8,404 bases of DNA from Streptosporangiaceae bacterium (GCA_030052355.1 JASIGS010000083.1:1-8404), one strand, 5' to 3'. Shown: positions 1-7,280, numbered from the stretch's first letter. A program made the numbers and translations. Notes: a model not told the origin generated them from the sequence alone.

Positions 1-1934
1 TCCCACCACAGTCGCAGGCCCTCGCCGACCGGGACGCGGTAGTCCTTGTCGCCGTGAATGATCAGCATCGGCGTGACGATCTTGTCCGCGTGCAGGTGCG
101 GCGAGCTGAGCTGGTAGCGCTCCGGGTGCGTGGCCGGGTCCCCGAAGTGCCTGCGCCAGTACGGCGGGCCGTCCGTGGTCGCGAACATCTGGTCAAGGGC
201 CCACAGTCCGGCGTGGCTGACGATCGCCCTGAACCGGTCGGTGTGCCCGGCGATCCAGTTGGCCATGTATCCGCCGTACGAGCCGCCCATCATCGCCGTC
301 CGACCGGCGTCGATGTCCGGCCGTTCCAGCACTGCGTCGGTGATCGCCATGACGTCGGTGTACGGGTTGCCGCCCCAGTGATCCCAGCCGCGGGCGATCA
401 TGCGAAGCCCGTAGCCGGTGGAAAGCGCCGGGTCGGGCAGCAGGACGGCATAACCTCTCGCGACCATCAGCCACGGGTTCCATCGCCAGGACCAGTCGTT
501 CCAGCTCGACAGCGGACCGCCGTGCACCCAAAGCAGCAGCGGGGCGGGTGCGTCGGCGCTGGCGCCGTCAGGCAGGGCCAGCCAGCCACGGATCTGCGTA
601 CCGTCCGCCACGGTCGCCGCCACCTCGGTGAGGTGCCCGGGCAGGGTGACCTCGCCACCGGGGCTCGGCAGCGGCTCTGGATTCGCTGGCAGGTCGCGGA
701 GCGGTATTCGAACCGGTGCCGGCGGCGCGTCGACGGCGGAACGCAGGGCGTACAGGGAACTGCCGTCGGGGGCGGGGCACAGCTGGTGATAGGCCGCGTC
801 GTCGCTTGTCACTCTCGTGGGCTCGCCGCCCTCGAGGCCGATGCGGAAGATGGGACGACGTCCGTTGTCGTCCGCGGTGAAGTAGATCCACCGGCCGTCC
901 GCAGACCACACGGCCTCCCCTGGCCAGCGGTCGAAGCCCGCCAGCAGGTCGCGATAGGCAACCGGGCCGCCAGCCGGAAGATCACCGGACGGCAGTCCGG
1001 CGAGCACGAGCGTCGCGTCTCCGGGCTCGTCATAGCTGTCGTGCCTGTAACGCGTCGCCAGCACCAGCTCGCCGTCAGGCGAGATCCGCGCACCGCCGAA
1101 ATCGGCGCCAGGCTCGCTGAGCAGCACCCGCCGCTCCGCAGTGCTCGTGTCGATGACGACGACCTCCTCGCGGAACTCGCCCCCCTCCTCCGTGACCTGC
1201 CACCCGGTGATCACTGCCGAGCCATTCGGGGCAAGCTCGAACTCCTGCTCGTCCAGCGCCCGGCCGGCATCGGGAGTCAGGTCGCGTGCTTCGGCGGGCG
1301 TGTCGGCCTCGCCGCCGTCGTCGTGCGTGTCCAAGCTCTCGGCCAACTGTGCAGCGGTGGGGAAGAGCAGCCGCAGCGACTCAGGCCCGAGGTCGTGGTC
1401 CCAGAACCGCAGCCTGCCGCCGCCTGGCTCATGCAAGATCGCGTTCACCCCGGCGTCGCTGCGCGCCTTCCGCCTGGCGGCGTCCTGCTCTGCGCCATCG
1501 GCTCCGGGGAAGACCGCGGCAGCGTAGACGAACGCCTGCTCGCTCCGGGCCGCCGCGAGTCCAGCCACGCCACCGCCAGGCGCCGCGATCCGGCGCGCTT
1601 CGCCGCCGACCGCCGGCAGCAGCCATACCCCGGGCTTGTCTTTGCCTGCGTCTGAGTCCTTCTTGCTGGCCCCTGGGTCTGGCCGCTTCGACGCGAACAG
1701 CAGCGAGCCGTCCGGCAGGAACTCCGGGCTGCCCTCCCCTTCGGCGCTCCGGGTCAGCCTGACCGGGGCCCGGTCCCCTGCGGCATCGACCCGCCAGATG
1801 CTGGTGAGGTACTTCGGCGGCTCCCCGCCGATTGTCTGGACGACTACTGCCAGCCACGACCCGTCTGGTGCCAGCCGGATCGCCGTCACTCTTGGGACTG
1901 CTACGTACTCCCCGAGGTCACCCAGCATCGCCAC
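1..1934 (-). CDS. S9-family serine peptidase (acylaminoacyl/prolyl oligopeptidase type), 3' end beyond window
   Basis: Cytoplasmic serine peptidase of the prolyl oligopeptidase clan, which cleaves short peptides or acylated N-termini. 644 codons are visible. Residues 1-410 form a beta-propeller with repeated PDG blade motifs (APDGSWLAV at 22-30, SPDGELVLA at 285-293, SADGRWIYF at 344-352). The alpha/beta hydrolase domain follows, with HGGP (oxyanion region) at 471-474, the nucleophile in GGSYGGYMANW (Ser552), and the acid in HGDKDYRVP (Asp631). The catalytic His should lie 30-40 residues on, past the left edge. GTG at 1934 is chosen because AGGAAGG sits 8 bases upstream and the N-terminus (GDLGEYVAVPRVTAIRLAPDG) matches family starts; ATG at 1928 is the alternative. 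No signal peptide is seen, so a cytoplasmic location is likely. Oddities are a PDPALSTGYG segment where many relatives have NPRGSxGYG, and an acidic insert at about 199-233. The family is certain; the substrate is unknown. Confidence 0.95.
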   Translation of the reverse strand, partial: MAMLGDLGEYVAVPRVTAIRLAPDGSWLAVVVQTIGGEPPKYLTSIWRVDAAGDRAPVRLTRSAEGEGSPEFLPDGSLLFASKRPDPGASKKDSDAGKDKPGVWLLPAVGGEARRIAAPGGGVAGLAAARSEQAFVYAAAVFPGADGAEQDAARRKARSDAGVNAILHEPGGGRLRFWDHDLGPESLRLLFPTAAQLAESLDTHDDGGEADTPAEARDLTPDAGRALDEQEFELAPNGSAVITGWQVTEEGGEFREEVVVIDTSTAERRVLLSEPGADFGGARISPDGELVLATRYRHDSYDEPGDATLVLAGLPSGDLPAGGPVAYRDLLAGFDRWPGEAVWSADGRWIYFTADDNGRRPIFRIGLEGGEPTRVTSDDAAYHQLCPAPDGSSLYALRSAVDAPPAPVRIPLRDLPANPEPLPSPGGEVTLPGHLTEVAATVADGTQIRGWLALPDGASADAPAPLLLWVHGGPLSSWNDWSWRWNPWLMVARGYAVLLPDPALSTGYGLRMIARGWDHWGGNPYTDVMAITDAVLERPDIDAGRTAMMGGSYGGYMANWIAGHTDRFRAIVSHAGLWALDQMFATTDGPPYWRRHFGDPATHPERYQLSSPHLHADKIVTPMLIIHGDKDYRVPVGEGLRLWW

Positions 1935-1942
1935 GTCGGGAT

Positions 1943-1949
1943 CCTTCCT
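1943..1949 (-). promoter_or_regulatory. Ribosome binding site of the S9 peptidase
   Basis: AGGAAGG on the minus strand lies 8 bases before the GTG at 1934 and 14 bases before the in-frame ATG at 1928. The spacing favours the GTG start. The reading frame stays open further upstream, so the site decides the start. Confidence 0.65.
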
Positions 1950-1995
1950 GCCGTTCGACAGCTTACGGTTGTCCGTAGACGACCTCTTATCAGAT

Positions 1996-2019
1996 GCCCG
2001 AGTCGTTCGACTGTCGGGC
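1996..2019 (-). terminator. Possible hairpin terminator after the GH16 gene
   Basis: The arms GCCCGAGTCG (1996-2005) and CGACTGTCGGGC (2008-2019) pair over ten base pairs with a two-base bulge (2013-2014) and a tight loop. On the minus strand the hairpin lies about 35 bases past the GH16 stop and about 60 bases before the S9 start. No T-run follows, as is common for actinobacterial hairpin terminators. It could equally be a leader structure or an operator of the peptidase gene. Confidence 0.4.
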
Positions 2020-2053
2020 TGTGGCTTCACCCATCGGAGCCTGAGCGACTGCG

Positions 2054-2938
2054 TCAGCTGCCGCCTGGCCCGGCCATGCTCCATACCTTGACCGAGCGGA
2101 TCGCCAGCGTTCCGCTGCAGGCCCCCAGCGTCGGCTCTGTGAACTCGGCGAGGTCGGCAATGAAGTACATCTGCTCATGCGGGACGCGTTGGCGGACGGT
2201 GAGAACCGTCTTGCCATCCACCGACCAGACCAGCTCGGACTTCGTCCACAGCAGCCCGAACTTGTGCCAGCCAACGCTCTGTTTGCGCGACAGCAGAGCC
2301 CTCACCTGAGGCGTTCCGATCGGGGCCGGGTGGAAGTAGGCACCCGCTGACTCGGGTCGGCCATTAGTGGCGCCCCACGCCTCGATCAGATCGATCTCCG
2401 GTGGCCAGACACCGTCTTCTGCCGCGAGCCATAGTCCCGGCCACAGCCCAGGTCGATCAGGGATCTTGGCGACGACCTGCATGTAGCCGTACTCGAAGTG
2501 GAAACTCGAGTACGTGGTCACCATGCCCGAGCGGCAGTCATACTGCTCATAGCCGCCGTCTTTCGTAGTACCTGCCGTCGGCACCCGACTGGCGACGAGC
2601 CGCAGTTCTCCGCCGGCGACACGATCCTGGCTACCCAGGTACCACTGATATTCCTTGTTCCCGAAATTGGTGCAACCGGCAGGCAGATCCATCGCGGGAT
2701 AGCAGGTACCCCACACATTCGTATCAAGGGTCGATCCGGCGAAGGCAGCGCTGAACTCAAGCTTGCCTTTGGGATCCGTCGCACTTGAACCCTCGTCTGC
2801 AGTTCGCGCCGAAGGGGACTTTGCTGGAGTCGAGCTTGTTCCCCGGGACGGCGCGTGGCTACCGATTATGCCAAGACCCCACAAGATCAGTACCAGCGCA
2901 AGAGGCACGCCGACCAGAAGCTTCCACTGCCGCTTCAC
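2054..2938 (-). CDS. Secreted or membrane-anchored GH16 family endo-glycosidase
   Basis: Family 16 retaining glycoside hydrolase, 294 residues. These enzymes cut internal beta-linkages in glucans, galactans and related polysaccharides. The catalytic signature ExDxxE is seen as PPEIDLIEAWG: E181 (nucleophile), D183 and E186 (acid/base), preceded by the substrate-cleft segment GLWPGLWLAAEDGVW (164-178). Residues 1-6 are basic and 7-27 hydrophobic, with no lipobox Cys, so this is a Sec signal peptide or an N-terminal anchor. A Ser/Thr/Ala/Pro-rich linker (30-56) precedes the catalytic jelly-roll (about 57-288). Four Cys (79, 89, 135, 274) suggest disulfides and an extracellular site. The start is GTG at 2938, 6 bases after GGAGG. 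It is divergent from the GT2-GT14 genes, so trimming or release of their product is a reasonable inference. The exact polysaccharide cannot be read from the sequence. Confidence 0.95.
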   Translation of the reverse strand: MKRQWKLLVGVPLALVLILWGLGIIGSHAPSRGTSSTPAKSPSARTADEGSSATDPKGKLEFSAAFAGSTLDTNVWGTCYPAMDLPAGCTNFGNKEYQWYLGSQDRVAGGELRLVASRVPTAGTTKDGGYEQYDCRSGMVTTYSSFHFEYGYMQVVAKIPDRPGLWPGLWLAAEDGVWPPEIDLIEAWGATNGRPESAGAYFHPAPIGTPQVRALLSRKQSVGWHKFGLLWTKSELVWSVDGKTVLTVRQRVPHEQMYFIADLAEFTEPTLGACSGTLAIRSVKVWSMAGPGGS

Positions 2939-2944
2939 CCGTCA

Positions 2945-2949
2945 CCTCC
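2945..2949 (-). promoter_or_regulatory. Strong ribosome binding site of the GH16 gene
   Basis: GGAGG, within GGAGGTGA on the minus strand, lies 6 bases before the GTG at 2938. It fixes the start so that the hydrophobic signal segment begins at residue 7. Confidence 0.8.
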
Positions 2950-3014
2950 GCGTACCCGGCAGGCACACCCGCTCGGATGACGTCCGCCCCCCGCTACCAC
3001 AATCCAGCGCGATG

Positions 3015-3034
3015 CCCAGGATCCTCGGCCTGGG
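3015..3034. repeat. Inverted repeat CCCAGG-8-CCTGGG
   Basis: Perfect 6-bp arms surround an 8-base spacer, and an 8-bp palindrome AGGATCCT (3018-3025) overlaps the left arm. The repeat sits about 75 bases upstream of the GH16 start, where an operator or 5' leader hairpin would be. It could be chance in G+C-rich DNA. Confidence 0.35.
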
Positions 3035-3140
3035 TCAACGCCGGGCTCGAGGCTTTAAGTCGGCCGCAGTGTCCGAGTTTAGCGCTGTCTGAGCCTGTAT
3101 ACGGTGGAAAGCCGTCGGCGAGGCCGGTGCGGTCTGCTCC

Positions 3141-3159
3141 GCGAGATCGGGCATCTCGC
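3141..3159. repeat. Perfect inverted repeat GCGAGAT-5-ATCTCGC
   Basis: Seven-bp arms are separated by CGGGC. The repeat lies about 100 bases upstream of the GT2 start and about 200 bases upstream of the GH16 start. The form is typical of an operator for a dimeric repressor, or of a small leader hairpin. The right arm plus its next bases (ATCTCGCATC, 3153-3162) recurs at 7285-7294 just before the GT14 gene. No regulator gene lies in the window. Confidence 0.45.
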
Positions 3160-3261
3160 ATCTCCCTGGGAATTGCGCAACCCGTGGAGCAGGCCCCAGT
3201 AAGCTGGCGTCCCAGCCCGAGGCCCACGTGCGGCATCCCTATTGCGGCGTAAGAAATATCC

Positions 3262-4581
3262 ATGACTAGCAGTGGCAGTGTTTGGGTCGGAGTGCTCGAC
3301 CTAGCCGATGACAGCCCGATCATCGACGTGAGCGGCGCGCCGCGGCCTGATCAGATCCTGGCTCGAATTCTAATTCGAATACACTCCGCTCCGCTTGGTT
3401 ACGTCGAGGTCCCGTTGTGGCCGACTGAGAGCTTGCAGGAGCGGTCTAGCCAAGCGGCCGGTCGGACCCTACCCGAGGCCATCCGCCAACACCACGACTC
3501 CGATCGCGCCGTTGGAGGTGCTGGCAGCTCGGCCGGCTGGGCCAGTCGCGTCTCCTGCCCGCGTAACTTCCCTGACCAGGATAGATCTGGCATGAGCGTC
3601 ATCGTCTGCACCCGAGATAGGCCCGCCGAGCTGCGTGACTGTCTATCCGCCTTGCAGAACGTGACGTACCAGCCGTTGGAAATCCTGATAGTCGACAACG
3701 CGCCTTCTGATGAAGCAACTAGGAAAGTCGTAGCTGACGTAGCGCGCGATGACCCTCGTATCCGGTACACACAGGAGCCGCAGCCAGGGCTATCGCGGGC
3801 GCGGAATCATGGATTGGCGATAGCGACATTTGACCTCATCGCATTCACGGACGACGATATTGTCGTCGAACCTGGCTGGCCAGCAGCGATTGCCGCAGGA
3901 TTCGCGGCGGATCCTGAGACTGCTTGCGTAACTGGTCCTGTAGCTTCTCGCTCCCTGGACACGCCCAGCGAGCGATACTTTGACTCCAGGTATCCGTGGG
4001 GAGACGCGTTCAGCGCTCGTCGTTACGACCTCGGCGATTATCGCGACGGGTCCCCTCTCTACCCCTTCAAGGCGGGGATATTCGGAACGGGCGCGAACTT
4101 CGCGATTCGTAGGGACGTCATGGAGAAGCTGGGCGGATTCGATGTGTTGCTAGGTGCTGGCGGCCCCGGTCGCGGTGGAGAGGATCTCGACACTTTTGCA
4201 CGTATTATCCTTTCTGGTTACCGCATTTGCTACGTGCCTTCCACACTTGTCTGGCATCGTCACCGGGCGACCGACGCGGCCTTGTCGAAGCAGGTCTACG
4301 ACTATGGTCACGGCCTTGGTGCATACCTTGCCAAGCGCATCCTGACGCGCGAGATGCCGGTTAATGTGCTTGTGCGCAGCGCCGGGCAGTCGATCGTGAT
4401 AGGCGCCCTGATGCGTCGTGCGGCACGTACTAGCCGTGCGCCGACACGGGGCTGGCGGCTGGCGGCGAGCGAGGCGCAAGGCGTGGTCGCCGGCGCGCTC
4501 ACCTATCTCCAGGTCCGCCGCTCGCCCAGGCTGCTGCCGGGCGGAGACCAGCTATTGCCGAAGCGGCAGCCTTCGGTCTGA
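3262..4581 (+). CDS. GT2 family glycosyltransferase with N-terminal extension
   Basis: Inverting nucleotide-sugar-dependent glycosyltransferase of the GT-A fold, 439 residues. The GT2 core starts near 110 (MSVIVCTRDRPAELRDCL). It shows the nucleotide-binding Asp in ILIVDNAPSD, GLSRARNHGL at 176-185, the metal-binding DDD in FTDDDIVVEPGW (197-199), FGTGANFAIRRD (274-285), and the acceptor/base motif GRGGEDLD (E307, D308) followed by WHRHR at 331-335. Residues 1-80 (with HSAPLGYVEVPL at 41-52) form a small extra domain that I have seen in other actinobacterial GT2 proteins; its role is unknown. The C-terminus is basic and weakly hydrophobic (about 368-415), suggesting membrane association. An in-frame TAA at 3250 limits the start to ATG 3262 or a nearby GTG; the ribosome site (AAGAAA) is weak. 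First gene of the plus-strand cassette. Donor and acceptor sugars are unknown. Confidence 0.93.
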   Translation: MTSSGSVWVGVLDLADDSPIIDVSGAPRPDQILARILIRIHSAPLGYVEVPLWPTESLQERSSQAAGRTLPEAIRQHHDSDRAVGGAGSSAGWASRVSCPRNFPDQDRSGMSVIVCTRDRPAELRDCLSALQNVTYQPLEILIVDNAPSDEATRKVVADVARDDPRIRYTQEPQPGLSRARNHGLAIATFDLIAFTDDDIVVEPGWPAAIAAGFAADPETACVTGPVASRSLDTPSERYFDSRYPWGDAFSARRYDLGDYRDGSPLYPFKAGIFGTGANFAIRRDVMEKLGGFDVLLGAGGPGRGGEDLDTFARIILSGYRICYVPSTLVWHRHRATDAALSKQVYDYGHGLGAYLAKRILTREMPVNVLVRSAGQSIVIGALMRRAARTSRAPTRGWRLAASEAQGVVAGALTYLQVRRSPRLLPGGDQLLPKRQPSV

Positions 4582-4705
4582 CCTGAGGCTTATAACCCGA
4601 TCGCGCCGATCATCAGCGGTCACGCACTATCCTCAGCGACACGGGCGTGACGTCATCCAGGAGCGCAAGCTGCGCGTCCTCCTACCGTTACCTCGGAGGA
4701 GGGTT
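4582..4705 (+). other. 124-bp gap between the GT2 gene and the membrane protein gene
   Basis: Contains TATAAC at 4591-4596, which resembles a -10 box but has no clear -35 partner; a GATCG-3-CGATC inverted repeat (4598-4610 region); the 8-bp palindrome TGACGTCA (4648-4655); and an imperfect hairpin around GCGCAAGCTGCGC (about 4663-4675). These may mark an internal promoter or a leader. None is strong, and read-through from the GT2 gene is also possible. Confidence 0.3.
4695..4703 (+). promoter_or_regulatory. Ribosome binding site deciding the start of the membrane protein
   Basis: GGAGGAGGG lies directly before ATG 4706, with GGAGG spaced 6 bases from it. The frame is open upstream to 4418 inside the GT2 gene, so this site is the main reason to start at 4706. 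Confidence 0.7.
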
Positions 4706-7225
4706 ATGAGCTCTACGCCTGGCACTTACGCCTGGCGACTGTTTCGCGGGTGGCGCCTGCGGTCTTCAGATCGCCCCGTCTCCGGCCGATGGCACGGCGA
4801 CCGGCGGGAACGGCGAACGCCATCGGACTCCATCGGGCTAGTCCAGGCTTGTCGAGCCGACTGGTCACCGCCTGAACCGACCCTAGAATCCGCCATGGCG
4901 GAGCCAGTTGGACATCTGCCTGGTCACGCGGCGAGGCGAACCGCCGAAACAAGGCACGGCAAGCACGGGCCTGGGGTAACCGATGGCTGGCAGACGACCG
5001 ACGGTATAGGAGGCCTAGGTCCGGGCAGCCGACCGCGACACGCGGTGCTCGCCGTCCTTACGCGCGGACGTTACGCGGCTCGTCACGGACGCGGCGGCCA
5101 ACCCGTTGACGGGGCCCTCACCGAGCTCACTGGCCTCCCCGGACAAGGCGGCTCCTCCTCCAGTCGGGAGTTCGCGACCCTCGCCGTGACCGCAGTCTTC
5201 GCGCTCACGCTGGTCATGGCCGGAGCTGGCCACCTCTTCGACGTCAGCGGCCTGCGGCTGGTCGGCGTCCTTGGTGCCGTGTTCTTCGGCGCGGGAGCCG
5301 CCCCGCTTCAGCTCTCAGTCCGGTCAAACCTAGCGATGAAGCTCGGCGTAGCGGGCGTCCTAGGTTTCGCGATCCTGACCGTGTTCGGCTCGGTCATGGT
5401 GCTGTGGTCGGGCTGGCATCCCCAGCGCGCCGCCGCGGTGATAGTTCTGGCAGCGCTGGTCGCTCATTTTCTCGGCTGCCGCCGAGCAATTCAGAATCTA
5501 CGCACCGCCAATGAATTCCGGTTGCCGAGTTTCAATCGGGCGCTGATCCTTAACCGTACTCTAGCCTGCACACTCGCTGGGACGGCGCTTTGGTCCATTG
5601 CGGCGGCCACAGCAAGCCACATTACGGCGCCCGGTGTCCTAGGATTTCTACCCAAGATTGCTCCGTTCTGGTATGCCGGCCTTGTATTGCTGCTGGCAGC
5701 GATCGTGTTCGCCCGGGGGAAACATGAGGCCTATGCTGCCCTGGCCGTTACCTCCCTGCTCAGCGCTCTTACGCTGACACCCTCGCTGGTCTATGGCACC
5801 CCGCGGTCACAGTCTGCCGGCAAGCATATCGATCTTGTACTCCAGATCCTGAGTCAGCACCATCTAGATCGCAATATAGGTATCTACCAGGCATACTCTG
5901 GATTTTTCTCCGCGATAGCCTGGGTATGCAGCCTGGCCCACGTTGCCGACCCGCTAACCCTCGCCGCGTGCTGGCCATTTGTCGTCGGGCTAATCGGCCT
6001 TGCTGAGCTAAGGTTCCTCTTCGGCCAGCTCTTTGAGCCCGGTTACCGAATCTGGGTAGGAATCACTCTCGCGGTTCTCGTGAACTCGATTGGTGCCGAC
6101 TACTTCTCGCCCCAGGCGGTCGGCTTTGTCCTCGGCGTCGGGGTCTATGGGCTCGTGCTCGGCCGGTCCTGGCCTGGCCTTCCTGAGCGCTGGCGGATAG
6201 CGCTGCTCGTCTTCGCCGGATGCTCACTGGCAGTTACGCACGAACTGAGTCCGTACATCGTCGGCGGCGTGCTAGTCGTCCTAGTGATCTTCCGTGTCAT
6301 CAGGCCGTGGTACTTGCCTGCTACCATCTTGCTTCCTGCGCTGCTCTGGGCCTTGCTCAACCGGCATGTCTTGGCTGGCTTCATCAACTTTCATGATCTT
6401 GGCGATCTGTCAAACTTCGCTCCGCCTAAGACGTTTGCAACACCAGGCCTCAGCAGGCTGCCGATCGTTGGTGAAAGTTCCCATGCGCTGGCACTTGGAC
6501 TCCTCGTGCTCGTCGCCATGGCACTGGTCGGGTTCTACCGGAACATCCGCGACAGGTCAGCGTGGGCGTACATCATGGCTCCCGGTGTAGGACTCGTCCT
6601 CATCGTCGCCAACCCATACGGCAATGAGGGAATATTCCGGGCAGCCCTCTTTGCCATACCGTGGCTCGCGGCGCTAGCACTGGCAGCCGTACCTAGGCGG
6701 CCGCCGCAGTGGCTGTCCGCGCCGCTGGGCCTCTTGTCCCTGGGCTTGCTGACCACCTATCTCATTGCGATGTTCGGACTTGGTAACGCTGCAGTAATTC
6801 GCTTTTCAGATCTTCAGGCGCTCGCGGTCTATCAGCGCCAAGCCTCCGATAACAGCGATCTGCTGAATATGTCCTACGGGGACCTTCCGATCAGTGACAC
6901 CTTTCCGCCTTACGGGGTTTACGTGCTGTGGTCCACGGTTGCGACTCGCGCCGATATTCGGACCCTCAACCCAACGGCTGGCGACCTGGCCGCACTCACG
7001 AAGAGTTACATCAAGTATTCCCGATCCGTTTCCTCCGCTCCTGCCGACGAACTCTATGCGATTTGGTCTCCAGCCTCCGCGCAGTACGCTGTCGATTATG
7101 GACTACAGACCTGGAATCAAGCCGTGAAGTGGCGTGCGCTGATGGCTAAGAGTACCTATTGGCATGTCGTCTTCAGCACTGGCGGAACCTACTTGTTCCG
7201 CCTCGTGCCGCAGGCAGTACCCTAA
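4706..7225 (+). CDS. Large multi-pass membrane protein, probable glycan-assembly protein (GT-C-like)
   Basis: 839 residues from ATG 4706. Residues 1-153 are Arg-rich and probably disordered. From about 155 to 691 there are some 15-17 hydrophobic helices (for example 155-173, 212-234, 318-336, 446-461, 594-610, 671-691). Residues 692-839 form a soluble tail, probably outside the membrane. Motifs match a large actinobacterial membrane family found beside glycosyltransferases: TPSLVYGTPR (358-367), the loop with KHIDLVLQIL and NIGIYQAYSGFF (373-401), GADYFSPQAVGF (463-474), VTHELSPYIVGG (510-521) and EGIFRAALFAIPW (641-653). I know no proven function. The topology (many helices, Asp/His-bearing loops, outer C-terminal domain) resembles GT-C lipid-linked sugar transferases or polymerases, which is inference. 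It lies between GT2 and GT14 genes in the same direction, 71 bases before GT14. The true start could be later, since the first 150 residues have less typical codon use; a GTG at 5045 is one option. Confidence 0.85.
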   Translation: MSSTPGTYAWRLFRGWRLRSSDRPVSGRWHGDRRERRTPSDSIGLVQACRADWSPPEPTLESAMAEPVGHLPGHAARRTAETRHGKHGPGVTDGWQTTDGIGGLGPGSRPRHAVLAVLTRGRYAARHGRGGQPVDGALTELTGLPGQGGSSSSREFATLAVTAVFALTLVMAGAGHLFDVSGLRLVGVLGAVFFGAGAAPLQLSVRSNLAMKLGVAGVLGFAILTVFGSVMVLWSGWHPQRAAAVIVLAALVAHFLGCRRAIQNLRTANEFRLPSFNRALILNRTLACTLAGTALWSIAAATASHITAPGVLGFLPKIAPFWYAGLVLLLAAIVFARGKHEAYAALAVTSLLSALTLTPSLVYGTPRSQSAGKHIDLVLQILSQHHLDRNIGIYQAYSGFFSAIAWVCSLAHVADPLTLAACWPFVVGLIGLAELRFLFGQLFEPGYRIWVGITLAVLVNSIGADYFSPQAVGFVLGVGVYGLVLGRSWPGLPERWRIALLVFAGCSLAVTHELSPYIVGGVLVVLVIFRVIRPWYLPATILLPALLWALLNRHVLAGFINFHDLGDLSNFAPPKTFATPGLSRLPIVGESSHALALGLLVLVAMALVGFYRNIRDRSAWAYIMAPGVGLVLIVANPYGNEGIFRAALFAIPWLAALALAAVPRRPPQWLSAPLGLLSLGLLTTYLIAMFGLGNAAVIRFSDLQALAVYQRQASDNSDLLNMSYGDLPISDTFPPYGVYVLWSTVATRADIRTLNPTAGDLAALTKSYIKYSRSVSSAPADELYAIWSPASAQYAVDYGLQTWNQAVKWRALMAKSTYWHVVFSTGGTYLFRLVPQAVP

Positions 7226-7280
7226 ATTCACCGGTTCGGAATACTGCCGACTACCAGACTTGACCTGATAGCGGGGAGGC

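Larger units (their letters stand above)
2939..3261. other. Divergent intergenic region between the GH16 and GT2 genes
   Basis: This 323-bp stretch must hold promoters for both directions. No convincing coding sequence is seen: open frames here lack ribosome binding sites and recognisable protein character. It carries two inverted repeats (3015-3034 and 3141-3159), a CACGTG palindrome near 3226-3231 and a GTATAC palindrome near 3098-3103. A TTGACC box on the minus strand (3033-3038) resembles a -35 element, but no good -10 follows at 16-18 bases. I cannot assign a promoter with confidence. Confidence 0.6.

Noticed and set aside
54..1655. 533-codon open frame on the plus strand
   Set aside because: It is antisense to the S9 peptidase gene, has Arg/Pro/Val-rich low-complexity content with no family motifs, and is a typical shadow in G+C-rich DNA.
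2498..3252. Several plus-strand open frames opposite and just upstream of the GH16 gene
   Set aside because: They overlap the well-supported GH16 gene or its control region and show no ribosome sites or recognisable domains.
2994..3323. 109-codon minus-strand open frame across the divergent region
   Set aside because: It overlaps the start of the GT2 gene on the opposite strand, and its composition is not protein-like.
4418..4705. Upstream extension of the membrane protein frame into the GT2 gene
   Set aside because: The GT2 reading frame is clearly real up to 4581, the extension is Arg/Ser-rich junk, and a strong ribosome site precedes ATG 4706.
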